Notes under the pieces: model-generated
Told to the model about the DNA's origin: nothing
The model's database searches: none
What the model saw: only the letters and a program-made list of their open reading frames with translations
NCBI GenBank assembly: GCA_016025055.1
Contig: CP065590.1
Coordinates: 4,030,001 to 4,094,000, forward strand
Direction of reading: 5' to 3'
Length of the DNA stretch: 64,000 nt
Source of the DNA: Chryseobacterium indologenes
Lineage (GTDB): Bacteria; Bacteroidota; Bacteroidia; Flavobacteriales; Weeksellaceae
Program-made: the position numbers and the translations under genes
In this document: positions 45,112 to 54,333 of the stretch, in pieces
Numbering within the stretch: position 1 is the stretch's first letter
How the letters are laid out: each line of letters starts with the position of its first letter

Positions 45112-46980
45112 ATGAAAAAATGCACACAGCTGTTGGTATTCCTTTTTTTTGAAATTGCTTTGCAAGCCCAGGTGGGAATCAATACCACGACACCTGATCC
45201 GTCCTCAGTACTTGATGTTTCTGGTTTTGACAAAGGGATTTTAATTCCCAGGATTGCGTTGACAGGAAGTCTGGATACTACGACAATACCGTCAAGAACG
45301 AATTCTTTACTGATTTATAACACAAAAGATATCAATGATGTTCATCCAGGATACTATTATTGGAGTGCAGCCGCAGGACGATGGACAAAAGTGCTGGATG
45401 ATTTAACGCCGATTGTCATGACAGGATGGAGCCTCACCGGAAATTCAGGGATGGTAAACGGAGTGAATTTCATAGGAACTTCAGATAATGTGGATGTTAT
45501 TTTTAAGAGGAATAATATTGTATCCGGAGTCTTAAATACTACGAATACAATTTTTGGAGTCAACAGTCTGACAGCGAATACATCAGGACTTAATAATACT
45601 GCGGTAGGCGTTAATAATTTAATCTCTAATACCATAGGAAGCATGAATACAGCGATAGGGGCAGAAGTCTTGAGCAGCAATAAGACCGGGATACAGAATA
45701 CCGGTTACGGATACCGGGCTTTATATTCGAATCTCGACGGAAATAATAATGTTGCCAACGGCTATTTTTCACTCTTTTCTGCTAAAAGTACCATAGGTAA
45801 TATAGGAATTGGGGCAAGCTCACTCCGCGAGCTTATCTCTGGAGACTATAATATAGGAATAGGTGGGGACGCTTTTAGAATGATTCCCGGTGGTAGGGGA
45901 AATACGGCGATTGGCGGATCTGCAGGATATAATTTGAATACGACAAATAACTACAATACTTTTATAGGCTTCCGGGCCGGAGCAGGGCTTGTTTCCGGAA
46001 AATCAAACACCATTATAGGAGCTAATGTGACCGGACTTCCGGCTTCGCTTTCAAATAATATTATAATCGCTGATGGTGATGGCAACCGAAGGATTAATAT
46101 TGACCAGAACGGAAATATCGGTATTGGAACCGATACTCCAAAATTCCCGCTCGATATCCGGTTGAAGACCTCTGTATGGCCTTTAGCGGCATCAAGTCTT
46201 ACGTATTACGGAATAAATCCTGAGACAGGTTCATCCGACGGAACTTTAACTACTTATCCGAATTATACCAATGATATAGGTGCTTTCAATAGCAATACTT
46301 CTATTTATGCAGATGGAAATATCATTTCGGTAGGGAAATTGAGTGTGGCACAAACTTCACTGTTTTCAGATAAAAGGATCAAAAATATCATAGGGAAATC
46401 AGATAATGTAAAAGATTTGGTGACCCTACAGAAGCTCAGTATTACAGACTATATCATGAAAGATGAAACATTGTATGGTACACAAAAATTTAAAAAGGTA
46501 ATTGCTCAGGAGGTGGAAACAGTCTACCCGCAAGCAGTCAGTAAAAGTGGTGTAAAGACTTTTATCCCCAATATCTATCAATTGGCAATACAAAACGGTA
46601 ATATCCTTACGGTTGAAAAGTCATTTGCCATTTCCAAAGAAGATAAATTGCTTAAAATCTATGATGAAACAGGGGAAATTATTCTGGAAATTCAAAATAC
46701 TACTTCCAATAGTCTCACTGTGAATTTAGGGGATAAAAAGCTTAAAGGCAGACTCTTTGTCTACGGAACTGAAGTATCAGATCTCAGAACAGTAGATTAT
46801 GATGCTTTATCTATGTTGAATATCTCTGCAACCCAGGAGCTGGCAAAAAAAATTGAGGCATTGGAACGTGAAAATGAAGCATTGAAACAAGTCAACAGAG
46901 AAATACAGTACAAACAATCTCTTTTTGAAGAACGGTTAAAGCAGTTGGAGTTGTCTTTTCAAAAGAAAAATAACTTATAA
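45112..46980 (+). CDS. Surface protein with YadA-like head repeats and S74-type chaperone domain
   Basis: 622 residues. A signal peptide ends near residue 20 (ALQAQ), then VGINTTTPDPSSVLDV. Residues ~150-330 hold repeats of the kind NTAVGVNNL, NTAIGAEVL and NTAIGGSAG, as in trimeric-adhesin heads. A GNIGIGTDTP motif precedes a peptidase S74 / endosialidase-chaperone segment (FSDKRIKNIIGKS at about 421-433, IAQEVETVYP), and a C-terminal coiled coil (KKIEALERENEALKQ) ends the protein. A trimeric fibre is likely, located at the cell surface. No T9SS signal is obvious, so the export route is unclear. Confidence 0.85.
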   Translation: MKKCTQLLVFLFFEIALQAQVGINTTTPDPSSVLDVSGFDKGILIPRIALTGSLDTTTIPSRTNSLLIYNTKDINDVHPGYYYWSAAAGRWTKVLDDLTPIVMTGWSLTGNSGMVNGVNFIGTSDNVDVIFKRNNIVSGVLNTTNTIFGVNSLTANTSGLNNTAVGVNNLISNTIGSMNTAIGAEVLSSNKTGIQNTGYGYRALYSNLDGNNNVANGYFSLFSAKSTIGNIGIGASSLRELISGDYNIGIGGDAFRMIPGGRGNTAIGGSAGYNLNTTNNYNTFIGFRAGAGLVSGKSNTIIGANVTGLPASLSNNIIIADGDGNRRINIDQNGNIGIGTDTPKFPLDIRLKTSVWPLAASSLTYYGINPETGSSDGTLTTYPNYTNDIGAFNSNTSIYADGNIISVGKLSVAQTSLFSDKRIKNIIGKSDNVKDLVTLQKLSITDYIMKDETLYGTQKFKKVIAQEVETVYPQAVSKSGVKTFIPNIYQLAIQNGNILTVEKSFAISKEDKLLKIYDETGEIILEIQNTTSNSLTVNLGDKKLKGRLFVYGTEVSDLRTVDYDALSMLNISATQELAKKIEALERENEALKQVNREIQYKQSLFEERLKQLELSFQKKNNL

Positions 46981-46990
46981 AGGAAGTCAT

Positions 46991-47020
46991 AAAAAGCCTG
47001 ATTTAAATGATCAGGCTTTT
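46991..47020. terminator. Bidirectional terminator
   Basis: Perfect 11-bp stem AAAAGCCTGAT / ATCAGGCTTTT between the convergent S74-domain gene and aroB. Confidence 0.88.
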
Positions 47021-47048
47021 GTAGTTTTATGAAATAGAAATATCTGAC

Positions 47049-48101
47049 TTAGAAATCATTGAGTTTTCTATAAAAATGTAATGATTCCAGAATATTTTTC
47101 TGGCTGCATTGATGGTCATATATACATGATCCGATTCCTGAAAGCAGCGAAAAATTGATTTTACTGTCGGTATTCTTTTTATCATTTAAAAGTAATGCAG
47201 TGATGTCCTCATCTTTGAAGTCACTGATATCAAGGTAAGGATAGTATCTCTGGATATTTTCAATAATAATCTTTGAATCTTCCTCCGTGATAAGACCTTC
47301 CAGGTATGCCAGGTGAGCTTCGGAAATCATTCCCATGGCAACGGCTTCACCATGCAAAATAGGATTGCCTTGCTGCAGGCATAAACTCTCAACTGCATGC
47401 CCGATCGTATGTCCGAAGTTGAGTGTTTTTCTGATATTGCTTTCATGGAAATCCTTCTCTACAACATCCTGTTTGATGTTCATAGAAGTCTGGATATGAG
47501 GGATTACCGTTTCTACATCCAGTTTATGGATCTGTGTCAGTTGGTTCCAGTGTTCTTTATCGGCTATGAGTCCGTGCTTCAGCATTTCTGCAAATCCACT
47601 TCTTAATTCTTTAAAAGGTAATGTTTCCAAAAATTGGGGATAAATAAATATCTGTTGGGGAAAGGCAAAGGTTCCCACCATATTTTTATAGTGCATCAGG
47701 TCAATTCCTGTTTTCCCGCCAATAGAAGCATCACACATGGATAAAAGGGTAGTAGGGATATTGATGAACTGTATTCCTCTTTTATAAGTAGAAGCAACAA
47801 AGCCACCCATATCTGTAATCACACCGCCTCCAAGGTTGATAACCAGTGCTTTTCTGTCTGCCTGCATCTCGGTAAGAATTTCCCAAAGTTGATTGGCTGT
47901 CTGAATATTTTTCATTTCCTCGCCTGCTTCAATTTCCAAAATTTCAAACCCCAGATCAGTTTCCATATTCCCTAAGAGAACAGGAAGACAGTATTCATGG
48001 GTATTCTCATCAACCAGAATAAAAATTTTACTGAATGATTTTTCATGAAGAAAGTCGTTTAACTGAGAAAAATTATCGTTTAATATTGTTATCATCTCCA
48101 A
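47049..48101 (-). CDS. aroB: 3-dehydroquinate synthase
   Basis: 350 residues. NAD-binding GGGVITDMGGFVAS and the metal ligands in the NFGHTIGHAVES (HxxxH) and ILHGEAVAMGM motifs are all present. It converts DAHP to 3-dehydroquinate, step two of the shikimate pathway. Two Met codons (residues 1 and 3) could start it. A -7 box lies 33 bp upstream, in a divergent promoter region shared with the rluB-like gene. Confidence 0.97.
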   Translation of the reverse strand: MEMITILNDNFSQLNDFLHEKSFSKIFILVDENTHEYCLPVLLGNMETDLGFEILEIEAGEEMKNIQTANQLWEILTEMQADRKALVINLGGGVITDMGGFVASTYKRGIQFINIPTTLLSMCDASIGGKTGIDLMHYKNMVGTFAFPQQIFIYPQFLETLPFKELRSGFAEMLKHGLIADKEHWNQLTQIHKLDVETVIPHIQTSMNIKQDVVEKDFHESNIRKTLNFGHTIGHAVESLCLQQGNPILHGEAVAMGMISEAHLAYLEGLITEEDSKIIIENIQRYYPYLDISDFKDEDITALLLNDKKNTDSKINFSLLSGIGSCIYDHQCSQKNILESLHFYRKLNDF

Positions 48102-48133
48102 ATATATGTAAGGTTAAAATGTAAACTATACTG

Positions 48134-48141
48134 CAAAGTTA
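48134..48141 (-). promoter_or_regulatory. -7 promoter box for aroB
   Basis: Minus-strand TAACTTTG, a perfect TAnnTTTG, 33 bp before the aroB start. Confidence 0.6.
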
Positions 48142-48174
48142 TGATTCTTAATTTTTAACTCGTAACTAAATTAC

Positions 48175-48182
48175 TATCTTTG
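48175..48182 (+). promoter_or_regulatory. -7 promoter box for the rluB-like gene
   Basis: TATCTTTG, a perfect TAnnTTTG, 14 bp before the ATG at 48197. The leader would be very short. It faces away from the aroB promoter 34 bp to its left. Confidence 0.65.
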
Positions 48183-48196
48183 CAGAAATTTTTAGA

Positions 48197-49378
48197 ATGA
48201 GCAGAGATAATAATAATTCAGACAGACCAAAGAGACCAAGAATTTCAACCAAGAAAAGTTCTGATGATTCTCGTGCTTCCAGATCTGGAAATTCTTCAGG
48301 ATCAAAACCTTTTAAGAAATCTTTTTCTAAAGACGGAGGAAGAACAGCCCCGGAACATAAAGGATCCAACTCAAAATTTGAAAAGAAACCATTCAAGAAA
48401 AATACCGGAAGTTTTGAAGGTTCCGTTGAGGAGTCCGGTTCAAAATCTGAAAGAAAACCCTATATCACGAATAAAAGTGAGAGCTATGAGAAAAAATCTT
48501 TCGGAAAACCTAAGAGAGGTGGAAAAAGCTTTGATACAAGAGACAAGTACGAAAGAGGGAGTCTGAAATATGGCAGAAGACCTTCTAGTGGAGATGACAG
48601 AAATGAGGATAAAACAAGATCTTTTGTACAGAAAAGAAGGCTAAATAAAATAGAAAAGGACGTTTATAAAGACAGCATCCGTCTTAATAAGTATATTGCC
48701 AACTCGGGAATCTGCAGCAGGAGAGAAGCTGATGAGCTGATTACTCAGGGACTTGTGGAGGTAAACGGCGTAGTCGTAACGGAAATGGGTTATCAGGTTC
48801 AGAAAACAGACAGAGTCGTTTTTGACGGACAAGGTATTACTCCTGAAAAACCTGTTTATGTACTTTTGAATAAGCCAAAAGGTTATATCTCAACAACAAA
48901 AGACGATAAGGCAAGAAAAACCGTAATGGATCTTGTGGCGAATGCTTCTCCTTACAGACTATTCCCTGTGGGAAGACTGGACCGTTCAACGACAGGGGTT
49001 ATTTTGTTAACCAATGACGGACATATGACCAAGAAATTAACGCATCCATCTTTTAATGCTAAAAAAATCTATCATGTGACGTTAGACAAAAAACTTACTG
49101 CTGAAGATTTACGTCTTATTGCAGAAGGAATCCGTCTGGATGAAGGACTGGCGGTTGTTGATCAGATCTCATATATTGAAGGTAAGCCGAAAAATGAGAT
49201 CGGAATTGAGATTCATATCGGATGGAACCGTGTGATCAGAAGAATATTCCAAAGATTAGGTTATGAAGTAGAAGCTCTGGACAGAGTAATGTTCTCAGGA
49301 TTAACGAAGAAAAACATCAAGAGAGGACACTGGAGAATTCTTACAGACCTGGAAGTAAATAATCTTAAGATGCTTTAA
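48197..49378 (+). CDS. 23S rRNA pseudouridine synthase, RluB/RsuA family, with disordered basic N-terminus
   Basis: 393 residues. The first ~150 are a Ser/Lys/Arg/Gly-rich disordered tail. An S4 RNA-binding domain (RLNKYIANSGICSRREADELI region) and the pseudouridine synthase core follow, with catalytic Asp in VGRLDRSTTGVILLTNDG and the LNKPKGYIST motif. It isomerises a uridine of rRNA in the ribosome. The standard enzyme is about 240 residues, so the tail is an addition typical of Bacteroidota, probably aiding RNA binding. RluB, RluE and RsuA cannot be told apart with certainty. Confidence 0.92.
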   Translation: MSRDNNNSDRPKRPRISTKKSSDDSRASRSGNSSGSKPFKKSFSKDGGRTAPEHKGSNSKFEKKPFKKNTGSFEGSVEESGSKSERKPYITNKSESYEKKSFGKPKRGGKSFDTRDKYERGSLKYGRRPSSGDDRNEDKTRSFVQKRRLNKIEKDVYKDSIRLNKYIANSGICSRREADELITQGLVEVNGVVVTEMGYQVQKTDRVVFDGQGITPEKPVYVLLNKPKGYISTTKDDKARKTVMDLVANASPYRLFPVGRLDRSTTGVILLTNDGHMTKKLTHPSFNAKKIYHVTLDKKLTAEDLRLIAEGIRLDEGLAVVDQISYIEGKPKNEIGIEIHIGWNRVIRRIFQRLGYEVEALDRVMFSGLTKKNIKRGHWRILTDLEVNNLKML

Positions 49379-49408
49379 TAAAGGCCAATATTTTAAGTTT
49401 AAAAATAG

Positions 49409-49439
49409 AAAGCGCAGGAATAAATTTCTGCGCTTTTGT
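49409..49439. terminator. Bidirectional terminator
   Basis: AAAGCGCAG / CTGCGCTTT stem (49409-49417, 49428-49436), with TTTTG after it, between convergent rluB-like and amidase genes. Confidence 0.85.
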
Positions 49440-49457
49440 TTTATATAGCAAACTGAT

Positions 49458-51023
49458 TTACTGTCCGGTTAAGAATTCAGGTACTTTTCTTTGGGGATTG
49501 GTTTGCTCAAAAGTATAGGCCATATTGATAAGCTTTCCTTCTTCCCATTTTCCGGCCGAAAACAGAATACCTACCGGCAACCCATCGATATATCCCATCG
49601 GCAGTGTAATACTTGGGTAGCCTGCAATGGCGGCGGCATCTGCGCTGCCAAATGAATACTGATCTCCTGTTTTCAGGTTTGTTTTCCAGGCTTCAGTGGT
49701 TGCGGGAGAAATAATGGCATCGAGTTTATATTTTTTCATGACAAGGTCAATCCCTTTTTCACGGCTTCCTGTCTGCGCTATTTTTAGATTCTTAGTATAT
49801 TCTTTATCATTTATTCCGTTGCTTTTAGCGGCAAGTTCAAGGTATTCCTGTCCGAAATATTGCAATTCTTCCTTATTGTTTTTATTGAAAGCAATTAAGT
49901 CATCAATATTTTTGACAGCGGCATCCTTTCCTAAAGACGAAAAGTATGTATTCAAACCATCTTTAAATTCATTAACCATAATCTGAAAAGACTTTTGATG
50001 AGTTTCATCTGAGATAAAGTCATTGTCTATGGTAACAATTGTTGCCCCCTGAGCTTCCAGAACTTTTAAAGTCTGCAGAAATAATTCGTCAACTTTTTTA
50101 CTGGCTCCTTTTGTAATTTCTTTTATATATCCGAATCTTTTTCCTTTTAATCCGTTTAAAGTGAGGAATCTCGTGTAATCGGTATGGGAAAAAGCTGTAT
50201 TTCCAATAGTTTTGGTGTCATTTTTATCTTCACCCACCATCGCTCCCAGGCTTATCGCAATGTCTCTGACAGTTCTCGCCATCGGTCCTGCAGTATCCTG
50301 TGAAAATGAAATAGGAATAATGCCCTGTCTGGAAATCAGGCCGACAGTAGGCTTCAACCCTACAATTCCATTGATGCTGGAAGGACAGATGATAGAGCCA
50401 TTAGTTTCGGTACCGATTGCTATGATACCAAGATTGGCTGATATGGCAGCTCCTGAACCGGCGCTTGATCCACAGGTATTTCTATTGAGGATATAAGGGT
50501 TTTTGGTCAGTCCGCCTAATCCGCTCCATCCGCTTGTAGATTTTTCGCCCCTGAAATTGGCCCATTCGCTTAGATTCGTTTTTCCTATAATTACGGCTCC
50601 GGCCTCCCTGAGTTTCTTGACGATATAGCTGTCTTGTAGAGGAAAAGAATTCTTTAATGCCAGAGAGCCTGCTGTATTAGGCATTTTATCATGAGTATCT
50701 ATATTATCTTTAAGCAGAACAGGGATTCCAAATAATGGTTTATTTCTAAATTTTGCTTCCAGATGGTCTAAAGAATCAGCGATCTTTACAGCGTCAGGAT
50801 TAACGGTAATGACAGAATTCAGCTGTACTCCCGTTTGGTCGATATCATGGATTCTTTTCAGATAGCTTTCAACAACCTCCTTTACGGTAGCTGTGTTATT
50901 TTTATATAAGTTTTGGATTTTCTCAATATCATATTCCGGATATTTGAACTGGGCATCCGCTATATTTTGAGCCTTTGAAATTACTCCTGTAAAGAGGATT
51001 ACCGATAAAATGATTTTTTTCAT
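49458..51023 (-). CDS. Secreted amidase-signature enzyme
   Basis: 521 residues from the ATG at 51023. An ATG 18 bp upstream is in frame, but the later one begins the signal peptide MKKIILSVILFTGVISKAQ. The Ser-cisSer-Lys triad of the amidase signature family is visible: Lys in VLLKDNIDT, cis-Ser and nucleophile in CGSSAGSGAAIS. It hydrolyses an amide substrate in the periplasm or outside the cell; the substrate is not predictable. It has its own -7 box and is separated from the upstream pncA by a terminator. Confidence 0.92.
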   Translation of the reverse strand: MKKIILSVILFTGVISKAQNIADAQFKYPEYDIEKIQNLYKNNTATVKEVVESYLKRIHDIDQTGVQLNSVITVNPDAVKIADSLDHLEAKFRNKPLFGIPVLLKDNIDTHDKMPNTAGSLALKNSFPLQDSYIVKKLREAGAVIIGKTNLSEWANFRGEKSTSGWSGLGGLTKNPYILNRNTCGSSAGSGAAISANLGIIAIGTETNGSIICPSSINGIVGLKPTVGLISRQGIIPISFSQDTAGPMARTVRDIAISLGAMVGEDKNDTKTIGNTAFSHTDYTRFLTLNGLKGKRFGYIKEITKGASKKVDELFLQTLKVLEAQGATIVTIDNDFISDETHQKSFQIMVNEFKDGLNTYFSSLGKDAAVKNIDDLIAFNKNNKEELQYFGQEYLELAAKSNGINDKEYTKNLKIAQTGSREKGIDLVMKKYKLDAIISPATTEAWKTNLKTGDQYSFGSADAAAIAGYPSITLPMGYIDGLPVGILFSAGKWEEGKLINMAYTFEQTNPQRKVPEFLTGQ

Positions 51024-51038
51024 TACGGATGTTTCTTT

Positions 51039-51046
51039 CAAATATA
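51039..51046 (-). promoter_or_regulatory. -7 promoter box
   Basis: Minus-strand TATATTTG, a perfect TAnnTTTG, 16 bp before the amidase ATG at 51023. It overlaps the longer possible reading frame, supporting the shorter start. Confidence 0.55.
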
Positions 51047-51079
51047 GATAATTATCCTGAATGCATATTCATTTATAGT

Positions 51080-51110
51080 AAAAGCCCGGAGATTGATCTC
51101 CGGGCTTTTA
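51080..51110 (-). terminator. Terminator after pncA
   Basis: AAAAGCCCGGAGAT / ATCTCCGGGCTTTT perfect stem, with T-rich sequence after it on the minus strand, 46 bp past the pncA stop. Confidence 0.88.
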
Positions 51111-51155
51111 CATATGCTTGTTGATGTTTTAAAATAAATAATCAGCTGATATTGA

Positions 51156-51761
51156 TTATCCGAGTACAGTTACTCCTTTTTCGATCATTTCGTAGATGGC
51201 GTCTCTGCCATTATCCGGTTTTACGTTCACTGCACGGGTACCATTAAAGTGCAGACATGTAATATATCCGTTAGCTACAGCATCTAAAGCTGTAAACTTC
51301 ACACAATAGTCCATGGCAAGGCCTACAATTTCCACCAATTGAATTTCATGGTATTTTAAGAAATCATCCAGTCCTGTTTTCATGAAGTGATTATTATCCT
51401 GGAAGCCGCTATAACTGTCTATTTCAATATTTTTTCCTTTCTGAATAACGTGAGTTACCTTATCTCTGTTCAGATCCTTATGAAACTCCGCTCCGAAAGT
51501 TCCCTGAACACAATGATCCGGCCACATAAATTGTGGAACTCCGTTTAAAATAATACTTTCTCCAACGTTTCTTCCGTTGCTGCTGGCAAAGCTTTTATGG
51601 CCCGCAGGATGCCAGTCTTGAGTCAAAACAATCTGATCATACTCATTTTCTTCCATCAGGAGATTGATATAAGGGATGACTTCATTTGCCCCGGGAACTG
51701 CCAATGCACCGCCTTGACAAAAATCATTCTGTACATCGACTATTATTAACGCTTTTTTCAT
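51156..51761 (-). CDS. pncA: Nicotinamidase
   Basis: 201 residues. An isochorismatase-like hydrolase with catalytic Asp in VDVQNDFCQGG, metal-binding QDWHPAGHKSF, catalytic Lys in KGKN and nucleophile Cys in LAMDYCVKFTALDA. It converts nicotinamide to nicotinate for NAD salvage in the cytoplasm. Monocistronic: -7 box 32 bp upstream and a strong terminator downstream. Confidence 0.96.
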   Translation of the reverse strand: MKKALIIVDVQNDFCQGGALAVPGANEVIPYINLLMEENEYDQIVLTQDWHPAGHKSFASSNGRNVGESIILNGVPQFMWPDHCVQGTFGAEFHKDLNRDKVTHVIQKGKNIEIDSYSGFQDNNHFMKTGLDDFLKYHEIQLVEIVGLAMDYCVKFTALDAVANGYITCLHFNGTRAVNVKPDNGRDAIYEMIEKGVTVLG

Positions 51762-51792
51762 ATTTAGAATTCTCGAATTTTTGATAAATTTA

Positions 51793-51800
51793 CAAAACTA
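51793..51800 (-). promoter_or_regulatory. -7 promoter box for pncA
   Basis: Minus-strand TAGTTTTG, a perfect TAnnTTTG. Confidence 0.55.
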
Positions 51801-51971
51801 ATCCACAAAAATTTGTCCAAAATAAAATTATCGGACAAATCGGCAATATATTTTTTTCAGATGTCTTATCATCAAGTGCTGGAAAGTAATGTAAAGCGTA
51901 AACTACTTGTTTTTTTCTGAAATATTGGCCGGAGTCTTCCTAATGCAGCGTGAAGCCAAATTTCAATAGCT

Positions 51972-51979
51972 TATCTTTG
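51972..51979 (+). promoter_or_regulatory. -7 promoter box for the helicase gene
   Basis: TATCTTTG, a perfect TAnnTTTG, 18 bp before the ATG at 51998. Confidence 0.6.
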
Positions 51980-51997
51980 CACTAAATAATTATTTTT

Positions 51998-53140
51998 ATG
52001 TCATTTGAATCGTTAGGATTATCACACAATATTATTCGTTCTGTTAAAAAATTAGGTTATCTGAAGCCGTTTCCCATTCAGGAACAGGCTGTACCGGTTA
52101 TTTTGCAGGGAAAGGATCTGATGGGTATCGCCCGGACAGGTTCAGGGAAAACAGCATGTTTTGTGATGCCGATTTTAGAAAAATTACAGAATTCAGAAGT
52201 TAAAAAAGGTCGTAACATTCAAGTTTTAATACTGGTGCCTACCCGCGAGCTGGCTATTCAGATCGATGAAGTCTTCAGGGCTTTTACAGAAAATCTGAAA
52301 CGTGAGGTCCGTACAATGGCGGTTTATGGTGGAGTATCTATTAATCCACAGATGAAAGGGATGTTTGGTGTGGAGGTTCTCATTGCGACTCCGGGACGTT
52401 TATTGGATCTGATTGATCATAATGCCGTGAAAATTTCGGAAATCCAGCATCTGGTGGTAGATGAGGCAGATAAAATGTTTCAGCTCGGATTTGGCGAGGA
52501 AATGAATAAACTCTTTGCTCTCATGCCTGCAGTGAAGCAAACAACCTTATTTTCGGCAACTTTAAATGATAAAGTTGAGGAAATGAAAGAACGATTATCC
52601 ATCAATCCTGTCATCATTGAAATAAAAAAAGAAGAAGTTGAAATTGATAATATCGAGCAGTTGGCATACCATGTCGCTCCTGAGAACAAAGGTCCTTTTT
52701 TACGTTATTTAATCAAAGAAAAGAAAGTAGAAAAAGCACTGATTTTTGTTTCATCTACAAGAGCTGCAGACAATCTGGTTGAAAAACTTAAAAAAAATAA
52801 AATCAAAGCAGTAGCGATTCACAGCCAGAAGTCACAAGGTGCCCGTAGAAATAATTTAGAAGAATTTAAAGGTAATGGAGCTCAGTTTTTGGTCGCCACA
52901 GATTTGATTGGCCGTGGAATTCACATTGAATCTTTACCATGTGTCATCAATTATGAGTTGCCGCGCTCGCCTTTAGATTACATTCACCGTATTGGTAGAA
53001 CAGGACGCGCCAACGAAAAAGGAACTGCCATTACTATTTTGACAGATGATGAATTACAGCATTTCAGAGTAATTCAGAAGAAAATGGGTAAAAAAGTAAC
53101 GTTGCAGAGAACGGAAGGCATTGATTTGCATGGTTATTAA
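51998..53140 (+). CDS. DEAD-box ATP-dependent RNA helicase (RhlE-like)
   Basis: 380 residues. All core motifs are present: Q motif (KPFPIQEQAVP), motif I ARTGSGKT, Ia PTRELAIQ, GG and TPGRLLDL, II DEAD, III SAT, IV IFVSSTRAAD, V ATDLIGRGIHI and VI HRIGRTGR. There is almost no C-terminal extension beyond the two RecA domains, so this is a minimal helicase. It unwinds RNA in ribosome assembly or mRNA decay, perhaps in cold adaptation. Confidence 0.95.
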   Translation: MSFESLGLSHNIIRSVKKLGYLKPFPIQEQAVPVILQGKDLMGIARTGSGKTACFVMPILEKLQNSEVKKGRNIQVLILVPTRELAIQIDEVFRAFTENLKREVRTMAVYGGVSINPQMKGMFGVEVLIATPGRLLDLIDHNAVKISEIQHLVVDEADKMFQLGFGEEMNKLFALMPAVKQTTLFSATLNDKVEEMKERLSINPVIIEIKKEEVEIDNIEQLAYHVAPENKGPFLRYLIKEKKVEKALIFVSSTRAADNLVEKLKKNKIKAVAIHSQKSQGARRNNLEEFKGNGAQFLVATDLIGRGIHIESLPCVINYELPRSPLDYIHRIGRTGRANEKGTAITILTDDELQHFRVIQKKMGKKVTLQRTEGIDLHGY

Positions 53141-53150
53141 TATATATAAT

Positions 53151-53198
53151 CAAATAATAAAGGCTTCAGGGGTATATAACTGAAGCCTTTATTATTTG
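53151..53198 (+). terminator. Terminator after the helicase gene
   Basis: Perfect 19-bp inverted repeat CAAATAATAAAGGCTTCAG / CTGAAGCCTTTATTATTTG with a 10-nt loop, 11 bp past the stop. Confidence 0.9.
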
Positions 53199-53341
53199 GT
53201 AAAAATATCTTGTTATAATTAATGCTTTCTTCACTTTAGATTCTTGAATTTTTGATACATTTACATGCTCTGTTATGTAGAAATTATTCAACCTGGCAGA
53301 GGCATAGTTAATCGACAATTTAAAAAAATAAAACCTATACA

Positions 53342-53878
53342 ATGAGTGATTTAGAGAATAAAAAATTTCCGATAGGACAATTTGAAACCCCTGAAAACAT
53401 TAATGATACTACACTCGATACTTACATTAAAATCATTAAAGATTTTCCCGGAAGGCTCAAAAACCTCATTGAACATTTTACGGATGATCAGCTGGATACC
53501 CCTTACAGAGAAGGAGGATGGACGGTAAGGCAGCTTGTTAATCACCTTTCAGACAGTCATATCAACAGTTTTATCCGCTTCAAACTGGCACTTACCGAAG
53601 ATAATCCCACCATTAAACCCTATGATGAGGCACAGTGGGCCGAGCTTCAGGATAGTTTTCATATGCCTGTAAAACCAGCCATGCGAATGTTGAAAGGAAC
53701 GCATCAAAGGTGGACAACACTTCTGAAGACCCTCACCAATAAACAGTTTGAAAGGACTTTTCATCATCCGGAACACAACAAAAATTATAATTTAAGGGAA
53801 AGTCTTGCCCTGTATGCCTGGCATTGTAATCATCATTTTGCACATATTGAAAATCTGAAGAAAGAAAAAGGTTGGTAA
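53342..53878 (+). CDS. YfiT/BstA-like bacillithiol S-transferase (DinB superfamily)
   Basis: 178 residues. WTVRQLVNHLSDSH (first metal His), AQWAELQD and the C-terminal YAWHCNHHFAHIENLK (HxxxH ligands) match the YfiT-type metal-dependent transferases. In bacillithiol-using bacteria such enzymes conjugate bacillithiol to electrophiles. The assignment is strengthened by a YtxJ-like gene two genes on. First gene of a four-gene operon with overlapping ends (7 bp with the next). Confidence 0.88.
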   Translation: MSDLENKKFPIGQFETPENINDTTLDTYIKIIKDFPGRLKNLIEHFTDDQLDTPYREGGWTVRQLVNHLSDSHINSFIRFKLALTEDNPTIKPYDEAQWAELQDSFHMPVKPAMRMLKGTHQRWTTLLKTLTNKQFERTFHHPEHNKNYNLRESLALYAWHCNHHFAHIENLKKEKGW

Positions 53879-54333
53879 GAAAAAGACTTAGTAATCCCAC
53901 CTATTACAGGGAAATTGTAGACAGAATTTCCGGACTTTCCGGGAACTCATCCGCAAAATGGGGAAAAATGAATGTATGCCAGATGCTCAGACATTGCGAT
54001 CTGGTCCTCCAGGTTGCCTTAGCAAAAATAGAACTTCCCGAGATTAATATCCTGTTCAGGGTGATAGGAGCCGTGACTAAAGTAGAAATGTATGTTTTTA
54101 ATAACGGAATTCCCAGAAACATGCCTACTTTTCAAAAACTAATCGTTAATTTTGAGTGTGATTTTGATGAATCAAAAACCAATCTGCTGAAAACACTGGA
54201 AGAATTCCGGGTGGCCTGTGAAAACAAAAAGCTGCCGGAAAACCACAGGTTATTCGGAAACATGACTGAAAAAGACTGGGAATTTTTAGAGTATAAACAT
54301 CTTGATCATCATTTAAAACAATTTAATGTATGA
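53872..54333 (+). CDS. DUF1569 (DinB-like) protein
   Basis: 153 residues from a TTG that overlaps the previous gene; later starts are possible but would lose part of the first helix. The pattern WGKMNVCQMLRHCDLVLQVAL and the C-terminal YKHLDHHLKQF (His residues) resemble DUF1569, a DinB-fold family thought to bind metal. It overlaps the next gene by 4 bp (ATGA). Function unknown; the context suggests bacillithiol or electrophile handling. Confidence 0.8.
   Translation: MVRKRLSNPTYYREIVDRISGLSGNSSAKWGKMNVCQMLRHCDLVLQVALAKIELPEINILFRVIGAVTKVEMYVFNNGIPRNMPTFQKLIVNFECDFDESKTNLLKTLEEFRVACENKKLPENHRLFGNMTEKDWEFLEYKHLDHHLKQFNV

Noticed and set aside
47397..47606. Plus-strand ORF inside aroB
   Set aside because: Antisense shadow of a well-conserved gene with no independent support.
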